A stretch of 64,000 nt of DNA from Brevibacillus brevis. Lineage in GTDB: Bacteria > Bacillota > Bacilli > Brevibacillales > Brevibacillaceae. The DNA is taken from NCBI RefSeq assembly GCF_022026395.1, contig NZ_CP041767.1:6058001-6122000 (forward strand), written 5' to 3'. The position numbers and the translations under genes are program-made. Numbering within the stretch: position 1 is the first letter of the stretch; each line of letters starts with the position of its first letter. Below are positions 44,080 through 51,909 of the stretch, piece by piece. The notes under the pieces were generated by a model. That model was not told the origin of the DNA and did not search any database. It saw nothing but the letters and a program-made list of their open reading frames with translations.

Positions 44080-45126
44080 ATGAATACTCACCAAAAGATG
44101 AAAGCTGTCGGTGCTTACCAGTACCTCCCTATATCCAATCCGGAAAGCCTTGTTGATCTGCACTTGGATAAACCGGAACCTACAGGCCGCGATTTGCTTG
44201 TACGGGTAAAAGCAATCTCCGTCAACCCAGCAGACGTAGGCGTCCGCGAAAGTCATAACTACGAAGCCGATTCACCGAAAATTCTTGGTTGGGATGCCGC
44301 TGGAATCGTAGAACAAGTCGGTCCTGACTGCCAATTGTTTAAACCTGGGGACAAAATCTATTATGCGGGCAGTGTGTCTCGACCAGGCAGCAACAGTGAA
44401 TTCCACTTAGTTGATGAACGAATTGTGGGAAATATGCCGCGAAGCTTGGATTTCGCTGCCGCCGCCGCATTACCACTTACTTCGATAACTGCATGGGAGG
44501 GCCTTTTTGATCGCTTAGGAATTAGCCTAAATAATGCAGGGGAAAACAAAAGCATACTGATTATCGGTGCAGCTGGAGGAGTAGGATCGATTGCTATTCA
44601 ACTTGCAAAATTAGCAGGTTTGACCGTCATCGGTACTGCTTCACGTCCAGAGTCAATTCAATGGGCTAAAGGTCTCGGCGCAGATTTTATCATAAACCAC
44701 AACAACCCGTTTCTCCCTCAACTCAAAGAAGTTGGTATTGACGCCGTAGATTATATCTTTTGCTTGAATGATACTGTTCAACATCTTGAAAATATGGCGG
44801 AAGTCATTGTCCCCCAAGGTAAAATTTGCGCTATCGTTCCTACAAATAAGGCTACCTGGGCAGGGAGCTTGAAAATGGACTTGCTGTTTTCTAAAAGTGT
44901 AACGTTTGTATGGGAGTTCATGTTTACACGGTCCTTGCTTCAAACCAATGACATGATCAAACAACACGAATTGTTAAATGAACTGGCAGACTTCATCGAT
45001 GATGGAAAAATAAAAACTACGCTGACTGAACGACTGGAGCCGATCAATGCTGCAAACCTGCGTCTCGCGCATGAGAAGCTGGAATCTGGACGGGCCATTG
45101 GAAAAATTGTTTTAGAAAACTTCTGA
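44080..45126 (+). CDS. Zinc-type alcohol dehydrogenase-like / NADPH:quinone oxidoreductase
   Basis: 348 residues of the medium-chain reductase family. The N-terminal catalytic domain has LLVRVKAISVNPADVGVRES and LGWDAAGIVEQVGPDCQLFK PGDKIYYAG; Cys zinc ligands are missing, as in quinone-reductase and zeta-crystallin types. The NADPH-binding Rossmann motif is LIIGAAGGVGSIAIQLAKLA. It is closest to the ZinN/YhdH-style NADPH-dependent reductases of quinones or enals. GAGAGGATG precedes the start. Control by the divergent HxlR regulator is likely. A terminator follows. Confidence 0.88.
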   Translation: MNTHQKMKAVGAYQYLPISNPESLVDLHLDKPEPTGRDLLVRVKAISVNPADVGVRESHNYEADSPKILGWDAAGIVEQVGPDCQLFKPGDKIYYAGSVSRPGSNSEFHLVDERIVGNMPRSLDFAAAAALPLTSITAWEGLFDRLGISLNNAGENKSILIIGAAGGVGSIAIQLAKLAGLTVIGTASRPESIQWAKGLGADFIINHNNPFLPQLKEVGIDAVDYIFCLNDTVQHLENMAEVIVPQGKICAIVPTNKATWAGSLKMDLLFSKSVTFVWEFMFTRSLLQTNDMIKQHELLNELADFIDDGKIKTTLTERLEPINAANLRLAHEKLESGRAIGKIVLENF

Positions 45127-45188
45127 TAGGACGAAGACGAAGTAGGCACGTTTGGTTCCAAAAAGCAGTAATGTGAATAAACAACGCT

Positions 45189-45217
45189 AAGGCCCCTTGC
45201 TACTATGGGGCCTTTTT
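45189..45217 (+). terminator. Terminator of oxidoreductase gene
   Basis: AAGGCCCC pairs with GGGGCCTT, followed by TTTG. Confidence 0.8.
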
Positions 45218-45242
45218 GAATACAAAGATAAAAATTTTCCTT

Positions 45243-45256
45243 TACTAGTGATACAG
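45243..45256 (-). other. Degenerate rlmH-end-like attachment site (leftmost)
   Basis: On the minus strand CTGTATCACTAGTAA resembles CCTTATCATAAGTAA of the rlmH end. It is followed by AGGAAAATTTTTATC, a flank shared with the site at 47044 (AAATTTTTATC identical). It forms the end of the truncated UDG frame (ELLYH-stop). Confidence 0.4.
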
Positions 45257-45463
45257 CAATTCGTCAACTATATCCTGCCGTGTTGAATTTCCTTCCCGAT
45301 CCTCCCGTGCTCCGGGATTATCCAGAATCATCATAAGTGGAGCCTTCGGATTTCCTTCACCCCAGATGACACGATTCCGCTGCTTGGATAGTTCGCAAAT
45401 CTCACAATGCTCTATACCATTGGGCGCTTGTTCTTCAGGTAAGATTACATAGGGATGATCCAT
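45245..45463 (-). pseudogene. N-terminal fragment of a uracil-DNA-glycosylase-like protein
   Basis: 72 residues. EHCEICELSKQRNRVIWGEG followed by NPKAPLMMILDNPGAREDREGN is the first iron-sulfur/active-site block of family 4-type uracil-DNA glycosylases (two of the four cluster Cys and the GxxPGxxED region). Intact members continue for about 130 more residues with the second Cys pair and the catalytic C-terminal motif. Here the frame ends after STRQDIVDELLYH, where a degenerate attachment-like sequence begins. It is most likely a gene cut at an element boundary. Confidence 0.65.
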
Positions 45464-45499
45464 TCTCTTATGGTGCAGCTCCTTTCTAATCCAGGAACT

Positions 45500-45922
45500 T
45501 CAAATCTCTATTTTTGTCTCCAGAAACTCAAGGTACTTTGGATCATCTTCCATAAAGATCGCAATCCCGGCACCCATATAAGCCCGGGTCAGTTCATCTG
45601 CTGCTTTTTCAAGGTTTTCCTGCTCGTAATACAACTGCCCTAGCCGCAGATGAATGTAGGGATTGCCCAACCCCTCCGGACACTGTACAGCATTAAAGAA
45701 ACACTTGAATGCTTTATCGTAATTCTTCATTTGAAAATGGACATCCCCAATAGCCACATATATCCACGTTGCGGCCTTCCATTCTCGATGATTTTCCGGC
45801 AATAATCGCAGGGCCGCGACGTACTTATTCTTGCCCTCCTCAAGATTGCCTGCTCTCACCAAATCATCGCCTTGTTTACACAGCACGGTAATTTCGGCAT
45901 GGGTGGAATCTGAAAGTTTCAC
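45500..45922 (-). CDS. Small TPR-repeat protein
   Basis: 140 residues. Helical repeats of TPR type are visible: DLVRAGNLEEGKNKYVAALR, YVAIGDVHFQMKNYDKAFKC, and LRLGQLYYEQENLEKAADEL. No other domain or signal is seen. Such free-standing TPR proteins often sit with DUF4303 and SUKH immunity-type genes, as here (46417). It is the first intact gene of the leftmost attachment-bounded segment. The partner is unknown. Confidence 0.75.
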   Translation of the reverse strand: MKLSDSTHAEITVLCKQGDDLVRAGNLEEGKNKYVAALRLLPENHREWKAATWIYVAIGDVHFQMKNYDKAFKCFFNAVQCPEGLGNPYIHLRLGQLYYEQENLEKAADELTRAYMGAGIAIFMEDDPKYLEFLETKIEI

Positions 45923-45974
45923 CGTAATTCTCTCCTATCCTGTGCGATTTGAAGCCGCTGTAGGTATTCGCCTC

Positions 45975-46388
45975 TCAGCAACGCACTATTGTTTTTTGAC
46001 TTTCATCAAAAATAATTGCGCCTGGTATCGCCGACAAGTAGTCTATCGCCCAAATAATATGATTCGTGAAATCCCGTCCTTCATCAGGGGAGAATACGAA
46101 GCGAATGCGTTCGGCACAATCTTTGATTTCAGGCGGACAATCCTTGGTGACGCTCGCAATGTAATTTACATCTTCAGCTACACTACGGCCAGTTTCAAAA
46201 TGAGCTGTAAAATTCCATCCCGGCCAACGGAGAATCAAGTACTTCTCGCGCGTAAACGGATTTGCTGATACTCCTATTTCCAATCCGTTCTTTGTTTCAA
46301 AATCAAAGTAGGCGCTTAACTCAGAAGCAAGACGCTCATGAGAGTAAGGATCGGAAGACTTCGCAAGGTAGGCATGTATTACCGACAT
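45975..46388 (-). CDS. Hypothetical protein
   Basis: 137 residues with GGGGAGAAAA upstream. The protein is of mixed alpha-beta character (FDFETKNGLEIGVSANPFTR, YLILRWPGWNFTAHFETGRS, FSPDEGRDFTNHIIWAIDYL), with no signal or membrane helix and no known catalytic motif. The mix of aromatic strands and acidic helices resembles small immunity-type proteins, but no family is recognised. It lies 28 bases downstream of the DUF4303 gene on the same strand. Confidence 0.7.
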   Translation of the reverse strand: MSVIHAYLAKSSDPYSHERLASELSAYFDFETKNGLEIGVSANPFTREKYLILRWPGWNFTAHFETGRSVAEDVNYIASVTKDCPPEIKDCAERIRFVFSPDEGRDFTNHIIWAIDYLSAIPGAIIFDESQKTIVRC

Positions 46389-46416
46389 AATTTTCTCCCC
46401 AATCTACTGGATATGC

Positions 46417-46935
46417 TCAACCGCCAATCCAATTCCGAAATTCTTCAGCAAGTTCATTTCGGTTCAAGCGGGCAATCCAATCACATTCCAGTGCATTTGT
46501 GTCATCCGATACAGTAAAGACCAATACTCCAGATTCACTCATATCGGAGAAAAAACCTTCCTTTTTCAGTGATTCAAGCGCAGCCACGCAACACTCATAA
46601 ACCTTCTCTTTATATTCCCTGTGTCTTTCCGCCGACTGCATACTCATCACTTCGTTATACAAGTGGTTGGATATATCTTTAAAGCACTCAGCACCTTCAA
46701 ACTCATGATCCCATTCTGCTGGACTCCAGCGATAATAAATAGCATCATCAGGGTCTCCGGCAATCATTTTGTTCAAGTGATCGGTTGAGTTTACCGCCGG
46801 ACATACGGTGATTGCATCCGAGTCGGAATACAAGGCGTAACCACAAAAGCTTTGTCCTGCATATTTGTTTCTTACATGCTCGAATGCAGCCTTAGCAGCC
46901 GCCTCGATTTTTAATTGCAGCACTTGAAAATCCAT
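46417..46935 (-). CDS. DUF4303-domain protein
   Basis: 172 residues with GGAGAG upstream. The N-terminal helix (LKIEAAAKAAFEHVRNKYAG) leads to QSFCGYALYSDSDAITVCPA VNS, and the middle has YYRWSPAEWDHEFEGAECF, all typical of DUF4303. The family is listed among immunity-like proteins of polymorphic toxin loci, but is also found alone. No toxin gene is present nearby. It probably forms an operon with the 45975 and 45500 genes. Confidence 0.75.
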   Translation of the reverse strand: MDFQVLQLKIEAAAKAAFEHVRNKYAGQSFCGYALYSDSDAITVCPAVNSTDHLNKMIAGDPDDAIYYRWSPAEWDHEFEGAECFKDISNHLYNEVMSMQSAERHREYKEKVYECCVAALESLKKEGFFSDMSESGVLVFTVSDDTNALECDWIARLNRNELAEEFRNWIGG

Positions 46936-47043
46936 GTTCTCTCCTTTGTCCTACTTTAGTCGAGCCTGTAACGACAGGATTAGAGGAGACTTCCCCCCTC
47001 CGGCTTCGAGGCAACCCTCGCGGTTAAGGATAAAAATTTCCCC

Positions 47044-47066
47044 ATTACTTGTGGTATGGTCAGCTT
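47044..47066 (-). other. Degenerate rlmH-end-like attachment site
   Basis: Minus strand CCATACCACAAGTAATGG encodes Pro-Tyr-His-Lys-stop like the rlmH end. It is preceded by CCGTTAAGCTGA, close to CCGTTAAGGTGAG before the site at 47746. It is followed by GGGAAATTTTTATCC, shared with the 45243 site. Confidence 0.6.
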
Positions 47067-47557
47067 AACGGTGCCAGCTCATCTGCGATCATTTTTGCCT
47101 TTTCCGCAAGCTCTCTCATTTCATCGGCCGGAACAAGCTCGGCTAATTCGTAAGCCAGCGGATCACGGGAAAACTTGTACAACTCATCCCGAAGCAGGTT
47201 CCTTTTTTCTTCGGAGGCATCTATATAAAGTTTGAGCGGCTGCCTATCCTCATCCAAATCATGCAAATCGACATAGCCTGATTCCGCCAGTAGGGGCTGA
47301 ACCTCATGCAATATCTGCTCCCGCGTAAAGGGTGAGGCTTTCATCGACTTTTTGCCTGCGGCACTCCCCGCAGATTTGGAACTTTCAACCCTAGTCCTGC
47401 CCGGCCGATAATCCAGCATGATAAAGTTAAAGATGCCTACTTGCAGCGTGGTGCGTAAGACCACTTCTTCTGCATTCTTTCGAGTTTCCTGTTCGTCAAA
47501 CCATTTATGAATCGCCGTTTTCATCTCTTCCAGCGCTTCTTTTTGTAATTCGTTCAT
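47060..47557 (-). CDS. Hypothetical protein
   Basis: 165 residues. It is charged and helical (LQKEALEEMKTAIHKWFDEQ, LAELVPADEMRELAEKAKMI), with a central segment LQVGIFNFIMLDYRPGR and a Lys/Ser-rich linker. There is no signal or membrane helix, and I recognise no family. It is the only gene between the attachment-like sites at 47044 and 47746. Its stop codon lies two codons before the Tyr-His-Lys part of the left site, so the gene reaches exactly to a segment boundary. Confidence 0.65.
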   Translation of the reverse strand: MNELQKEALEEMKTAIHKWFDEQETRKNAEEVVLRTTLQVGIFNFIMLDYRPGRTRVESSKSAGSAAGKKSMKASPFTREQILHEVQPLLAESGYVDLHDLDEDRQPLKLYIDASEEKRNLLRDELYKFSRDPLAYELAELVPADEMRELAEKAKMIADELAPLS

Positions 47558-47670
47558 TGTCTCCCGCCTTTTTGCGTGTTCGATCTTTTTTCATATAATC
47601 ATACTATGAAATTGGAAAAGCTTGTTGGAATTGTATACCTGTCCCTGAGATGGGCTAAAGCTCAATAGCA

Positions 47671-47704
47671 AAAGGGAGAACGCCATATAGGCCGTTCTCC
47701 CTTT
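47671..47704. terminator. Bidirectional terminator-like hairpin
   Basis: AAAGGGAGAACG pairs perfectly with CGTTCTCCCTTT (12-bp arms, ten-base loop). The remaining part of 47558-47877 holds only the attachment-like site and no gene. Confidence 0.65.
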
Positions 47705-47736
47705 AGTTTATCTGACATATGCAACACTTTTACGAT

Positions 47737-47788
47737 TTTTCGCCGTCACTTATGATAAGGCTCACCTTAACGGATCTATCGGCGAAAA
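47737..47788 (-). other. SCC-like attachment site with flanking inverted repeat
   Basis: The core at 47746-47766 reads, on the minus strand, GGTGAGCCTTATCATAAGTGA and encodes Gly-Glu-Pro-Tyr-His-Lys-stop, as at the end of rlmH. It is bracketed by TTTTCGCCG (47737-47745) and its exact complement CGGCGAAAA (47780-47788). Inverted repeats around a rlmH-end core are the arrangement known at SCC attachment sites in staphylococci. Confidence 0.75.
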
Positions 47789-47877
47789 GTAAGAAGGAGC
47801 TGCCACAGAGCTTCTCATTCCAGCAAAAGTAGTTTTAGCTGTGTGTCTATGAATAGAGTTTTCGCATTGGCTGCTGT

Positions 47878-48216
47878 TCATTCGGACTCAGTACCGCCAG
47901 TGTTTATTACGCCTCTAGGCTCCACCAACATGATATGGCATTCCTTTTCGGTGAAAGGCTTATGATCGGCTCCCCCCGGGACAATAAACATCTCACCCTT
48001 GGAAATTTTCACTTGGCCATCACGAAAAGCAATGAACATCTCTCCTTCGAGCACAATAAATACCTTATCCGTCCCTTGATGCCCGTGCCACATAAAATCC
48101 CCAGCAATCTTAATGAGCTTAAATTGATAGTCATTTATTTCAGCAACGACTTTCGGAGACCAGAGATCGTTGAATGTAGATAGCTTCTCATTCAGATTAA
48201 TAGCTTGGTAATGCAT
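47878..48216 (-). CDS. Cupin-domain protein
   Basis: 112 residues forming one cupin barrel. The metal-ligand motif 1 is FMWHGHQGTDKVFIVLEGEM, and motif 2 is GEMFIVPGGADHKPFTE. Single-cupin proteins of this size can be dioxygenases, isomerases or small-molecule sensors; no substrate is indicated. It lies 29 bases after the siderophore-binding protein gene and is probably the last gene of the AraC-SBP-cupin set within an attachment-bounded segment. Confidence 0.82.
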   Translation of the reverse strand: MHYQAINLNEKLSTFNDLWSPKVVAEINDYQFKLIKIAGDFMWHGHQGTDKVFIVLEGEMFIAFRDGQVKISKGEMFIVPGGADHKPFTEKECHIMLVEPRGVINTGGTESE

Positions 48217-48245
48217 GTGAATCCCTCCTCATTTTTCTCGACTTT

Positions 48246-49229
48246 TTAGAGCTTACGCAAGGCACTTGTTATATTTTGTAAAGCGTATTCGATAGCTAAT
48301 GGGCCACCAGTAATAGCAGACGTATCCATTAAATGAACATTTCCTTTCTTAACGGCATTGAGATTATTCCACACATTGCTTTGTTTTAAGTCATTCATTA
48401 ATTTTTCCTTTTTGGTAATGTCACCGATAAGGAAAATATGGTCTGCTTCAACCGTTGATATTCCTTCAAACGTAGTAAATTTATTAGTCGTACCTTTAAA
48501 TATATGGTCTGGTGTAAGTCCCAGTCCCTTCTCTTTATCAAACGCAAGTATATAGACCGGATTTCCTTCACCCAGGACATTAAACGTTTTTCCATCCCAC
48601 GACAATATAAGGGCTACTGACTCTCCTTCAATCGATTTTAATGCTTCGCGCCCAGTTATGATTTCTTTCATCATTTTATCAATGACTTTTTCCGCTTCAT
48701 CTTCTTTTCCAATAATCTCGGCTACTGTTCGGAGTCCATATTGCCAATCGTCATAGATGTCCTTGGATTTTAACGTAATGACTGGCGCAATCTTTCCTAG
48801 TGAATCATACATTTTTTCATGATTCTCAGTTGCTAAAATAATGTCAGGCTCTATCGATAGGATTTTTTCAATATTAGGTGATAATTTTTCTCCTAATTCA
48901 TCAGCAGAATCCAGCTTTCCTTTTAAATAGGTTAAAGAAGATAGATACTCTTTTTCAGTAGAAGCAGCAGGCGACTCACCTAATGCAACTAGTATTTCAG
49001 GATAAAAATACCATAATGAAGCAATATTTTCTGGTTTTTTCTCAATAACAATTTCTTTACCTAAGGCATCCTTAAATGTTCTTGGCCATTCAGTTGTATC
49101 TACCTTACCTGCTGTTGTAGATGCGCCTTCTGTCGTTGATCCTTTATTTTCAGCAGGTGTTTCATTACAACCTGCCAGTATGCCTGCTACTAATAACATG
49201 GAGATTAGCAGGCCTTTCATCTTTTGCAT
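48246..49229 (-). CDS. Iron-siderophore substrate-binding lipoprotein
   Basis: 327 residues (or from the second Met, three codons later). Lipoprotein signal MKGLLISMLLVAGILAGC with lipobox LAGC, a Ser/Thr-rich tether, then a FecB-type binding fold: EIVIEKKPENIASLWYFYPE, ILSIEPDIILATENHEKMYD, and VEADHIFLIGDITKKEKLM. It is AT-richer than the core genes. The AraC-type regulator upstream has a Fur box, suggesting iron-limited expression. Permease and ATPase genes are absent, so import would need a transporter encoded elsewhere. Confidence 0.87.
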   Translation of the reverse strand: MQKMKGLLISMLLVAGILAGCNETPAENKGSTTEGASTTAGKVDTTEWPRTFKDALGKEIVIEKKPENIASLWYFYPEILVALGESPAASTEKEYLSSLTYLKGKLDSADELGEKLSPNIEKILSIEPDIILATENHEKMYDSLGKIAPVITLKSKDIYDDWQYGLRTVAEIIGKEDEAEKVIDKMMKEIITGREALKSIEGESVALILSWDGKTFNVLGEGNPVYILAFDKEKGLGLTPDHIFKGTTNKFTTFEGISTVEADHIFLIGDITKKEKLMNDLKQSNVWNNLNAVKKGNVHLMDTSAITGGPLAIEYALQNITSALRKL

Positions 49230-49316
49230 ACGAAAATTCCTCCAACATCATGTTATCTTTCGTTTGCCATTAGTATAGAAAAGGAATTTTTAGATGAGAA
49301 TGGATGCCTGTTGAAA

Positions 49317-50144
49317 TTAGCATGGATTATTGATGAACTTCTCTCGATATTCAGTAGGAGAGATACCAAGTTGTTTCTTGAACACTCTACTAAAATAAAA
49401 CGGGTCAGCAATTCCAACCGTTTGCGCAATTTGTTGTACAGACGCTTCACTTGTAAATAGCATTTCTTGCGCCATGTTTATACGATGTTTTAATATGTAT
49501 TCCGCTGGTCCCATACCTGCATGTCTTCTAAATACATAAGACAGTCGATTTCGATTCACGTTATATTGTTCTGCAAGCGATGCTATTGTAAGGCTTTGAT
49601 CATAGTATTCATGAATATAATGAGATACCCGTTCGAACAAAGTTTGTGATTCACAGCTATTCTGCCTATTCACAACACATAATAAGGTTTCATTCAGTAC
49701 ATCACGAAACAGCATTTCGGTCTGAAACATCGAAATGCCACCAGGCTGATTATACACATGCCAAAGGCGCATAATTAATTCAATCAGACGAGGAGATTGA
49801 CCCGTTGATAATTCAAAATGCTGATGGGAAAAGCTTGTCTCTTCTAGTTCTGAGTTATATATCCGGTATAAAACAAGGATATATTCCCAGTTTGTGTTAC
49901 CGAACATTTTTTGAGCTAGTTTCATTCTTGCACCGCCATGCACAACTTTTCCTGGCGAAAAGATATAAGGCGTTCCATTAAATTGAAATTGTACCTTCCC
50001 TGTAAGTGGAAACACAAATCCAGGAAAAGAATCTGTATATTCAGCGTAAGGTACACCTGGATTTTTCGCATATCGATATACTCCTTCTACTTGAAAAGGA
50101 ATGTGTGCCAAATGCTCCGCTAACTGATTAACGTCGATTTTCAC
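49317..50144 (-). CDS. AraC-family transcriptional regulator
   Basis: 275 residues. The N-terminal cupin-like sensing domain (about 1-150) includes FPGFVFPLTGKVQFQFNGTP. The C-terminal double helix-turn-helix (175-272) has TIASLAEQYNVNRNRLSYVF, then ASVQQIAQTVGIADPFYFSR followed by VFKKQLGISPTEYRE. It is encoded 87 bases upstream of a siderophore-binding lipoprotein and has a Fur box before it, like Btr/YbtA-type regulators that activate siderophore uptake. An activator role for the 48246 gene is an inference from order. Confidence 0.87.
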   Translation of the reverse strand: MKIDVNQLAEHLAHIPFQVEGVYRYAKNPGVPYAEYTDSFPGFVFPLTGKVQFQFNGTPYIFSPGKVVHGGARMKLAQKMFGNTNWEYILVLYRIYNSELEETSFSHQHFELSTGQSPRLIELIMRLWHVYNQPGGISMFQTEMLFRDVLNETLLCVVNRQNSCESQTLFERVSHYIHEYYDQSLTIASLAEQYNVNRNRLSYVFRRHAGMGPAEYILKHRINMAQEMLFTSEASVQQIAQTVGIADPFYFSRVFKKQLGISPTEYREKFINNPC

Positions 50145-50253
50145 GTTGCATACCTCGTTTCAATAGTCGTTTGCCAGTAATACGTAAGATCGATCGTTGT
50201 ACATCCTGTGCAGCTTCTTGATCTGAAGCAGCTCTTGTTTATTTTACCATTAT

Positions 50254-50268
50254 TGATAACGATTATCA
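50254..50268. promoter_or_regulatory. Fur box upstream of araC-type gene
   Basis: TGATAACGATTATCA is a 7-1-7 inverted repeat inside TTGATAACGATTATCATTAT, about 110 bases upstream of the start at 50144. Confidence 0.75.
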
Positions 50269-50294
50269 TTATTAACCTGTGAAGACAATAAAAA

Positions 50295-50332
50295 TGCCGC
50301 ACCCGCTAATGTTCAAACAGCGGGTAACGGCA
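50295..50332 (-). terminator. Terminator of SRPBCC gene
   Basis: On the minus strand, TGCCG...CCCGCT pairs with AGCGGG...CGGCA and TTTTTATTG follows. Confidence 0.75.
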
Positions 50333-50383
50333 AGTGTAAAGATAACTTTTCTGCTCACGGAACTTTGGACCAAAAAAGACATC

Positions 50384-50908
50384 CTATTGGACGCTTTGGC
50401 TAGTTTTTCCCTCCGACAAATATTGTTCAAGCTGATCAAAAGTTCCTCCGAAGCCCTGCTTCATGGAATCGAACATCCCCTCAAAGAAGTTGCGCTCTTC
50501 TTTAGTAGCATTGATCGGTCGGCTGCAAAGGGTTATTTGGGTTGTACCATTATTATCGCTCATTGTTACCTCATTGCGAATTTCGAGCGGGATCCAATCA
50601 CTGAATGGAGACCTGACAATGTTTCCTGCCTCATCTGAAAAGCAGTTGATCCAGACAATCTTCTCGGGAGCCTTGATCTCCTGGTACACAAATTTACCCC
50701 ACATTTGACTGCCATCAGGAGCTTGCATACTGTAGTGGAAAAATCCGCCCTCACGAAAATCGAGATGCTTTACACTTATTTCAAACCCTTTCGGCCCCCA
50801 CCAGTGCTTCAGGTGCTCTGCTTCAGTCCATACTTGAAATACAAGTTCGCGTGGCGCATGAATCTCACGCGTTATTACTAACTCTTTGCTTTCCGAGTTG
50901 GGCGTCAT
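50384..50908 (-). CDS. SRPBCC/AHSA1-family protein
   Basis: 174 residues of the START-like (AHSA1, PF08327) fold: LVITREIHAPRELVFQVWTE, HWWGPKGFEISVKHLDFREG GFF, and C-terminal FFEGMFDSMKQGFGGTFDQL. The length is normal. These proteins bind hydrophobic ligands and are often next to an ArsR-type repressor; none is present here. It lies in the segment between the attachment sites at 47746 and 51117. The 50909-51116 gap holds no gene. Confidence 0.85.
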   Translation of the reverse strand: MTPNSESKELVITREIHAPRELVFQVWTEAEHLKHWWGPKGFEISVKHLDFREGGFFHYSMQAPDGSQMWGKFVYQEIKAPEKIVWINCFSDEAGNIVRSPFSDWIPLEIRNEVTMSDNNGTTQITLCSRPINATKEERNFFEGMFDSMKQGFGGTFDQLEQYLSEGKTSQSVQ

Positions 50909-51116
50909 ATCGATTCCTCCATCAATCAGTATTCACTTTTAATTTATATAAGTGCTTGGACGAGATGCCGTGCCCAACCGCGATTACTAACACCGCCAAT
51001 ATTATTAAACAAAGTTAATACCTTTAAACATACCCACCCAGTTAAATATATAAATCTAATCATTACGAACTTTATTTCAAGGCAACTACTTTGTTAATGC
51101 TTGTAAATACTTGCCG

Positions 51117-51137
51117 TTACTTATGATAAGGCTCACC
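51117..51137 (-). other. SCC-like attachment site (rlmH 3'-end copy)
   Basis: Minus strand GGTGAGCCTTATCATAAGTAA encodes Gly-Glu-Pro-Tyr-His-Lys-stop. The 16 bases from AGCCTTATCATAAGTA are identical to the true rlmH end at 56268-56288. ACGG follows, as at 47746. Confidence 0.75.
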
Positions 51138-51204
51138 GCATAGCATGTAACAGTAAGACCAGATAGATTTTTGATGACTGCAATATAAATATAATGCTTC
51201 TGCA

Positions 51205-51615
51205 TTGAACCACGTCATCCGTATCTACTCCATGCGTTGGGACATAGAAGTCTTCTTTACGTGCGCTAAATCCTTGTTACCCTTGCAAAAGGAGTTTCAA
51301 AGACTTTCAAGGACTTTCATACAATCTGCTCGTCAGTCATACGACAATCGTATTTTCCAGATACATTCTGCTCGCATAACTGCATCGACAAAGCATCTAC
51401 CACCGTACACTCGGAGGGTTGTTTTATTTGCTTTACGATGAAGTTAGCTCCTTAGATTGGGTGGTAGCCTTGCAATAACTTCTGAATTGATCAATGAAGT
51501 AATCAAGGCTATCAAGAAGCTTACAAAACTGATCCAAAGTCAACTTCAACAATGGATTGCCGGTTTGTCAAGTTATCTCAAGGCTTATCTGCCTATTTCA
51601 AGCTGCGAAGTTTGA
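51205..51615 (+). pseudogene. IS4-family transposase C-terminal relic
   Basis: Fragments in shifting frames resemble the end of an IS4-type transposase: IRIYSMRWDIEVFF first; then, one frame over, LLVSHTTIVFSRYILLA; then HRTLGGLFYLLYDEVSSLDW; and finally QWIAGLSSYLKAYLPISSCE up to a stop at 51615. At least two frameshifts and several stops break it, and the front three quarters are missing. No terminal inverted repeats are evident. It is old debris within the attachment-bounded segment. Confidence 0.7.
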
Positions 51616-51689
51616 GTTACTGAGAAATGGTTGCATGATAGCTGGCTGCAACAAGAAAATTATGATTACATAAGCGAGAATTAACGCGT

Positions 51690-51821
51690 ATGGCGGCAAT
51701 TTTGATGCTAGCGGCAGCTTCTACCACATTGACCGGGCTTTCGATCTTAGATTCCGTAAGCAAGCATTTGTGGAAGCCAGCGATAATAGACGACGCAACT
51801 CAACTATTGAAAACGAAATAG
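51690..51821 (+). CDS. Doubtful 43-residue ORF
   Basis: ATG at 51690 opens MAAILMLAAASTTLTGLSIL, a hydrophobic stretch, and ends at TAG 51821. There is no clear ribosome site, and it follows transposase debris. It may be the tail of a lost membrane protein. Listed for completeness. Confidence 0.2.
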   Translation: MAAILMLAAASTTLTGLSILDSVSKHLWKPAIIDDATQLLKTK

Positions 51822-51827
51822 AGATGT

Positions 51828-51869
51828 GCTAACGCAAAAAGAGACCGATCGGTATCTTTTTGCGTTAGC
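51828..51869. promoter_or_regulatory. 42-bp near-perfect palindrome before HD/TetR operon
   Basis: GCTAACGCAAAAAGA (51828-51842) and its exact complement (51855-51869) flank GACCGATCGGTA, itself centred on ACCGATCGGT. GACCG/CGGTC-type centres are typical TetR-family operators, and a tetR gene lies in the operon 41 bases downstream. The right arm also contains a T-run, so it could double as a terminator for anything reading in. Confidence 0.55.
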
Positions 51870-51909
51870 ATAGAAGCACACATTTTTCTAACACAAAGGA
51901 GAGTAATAC

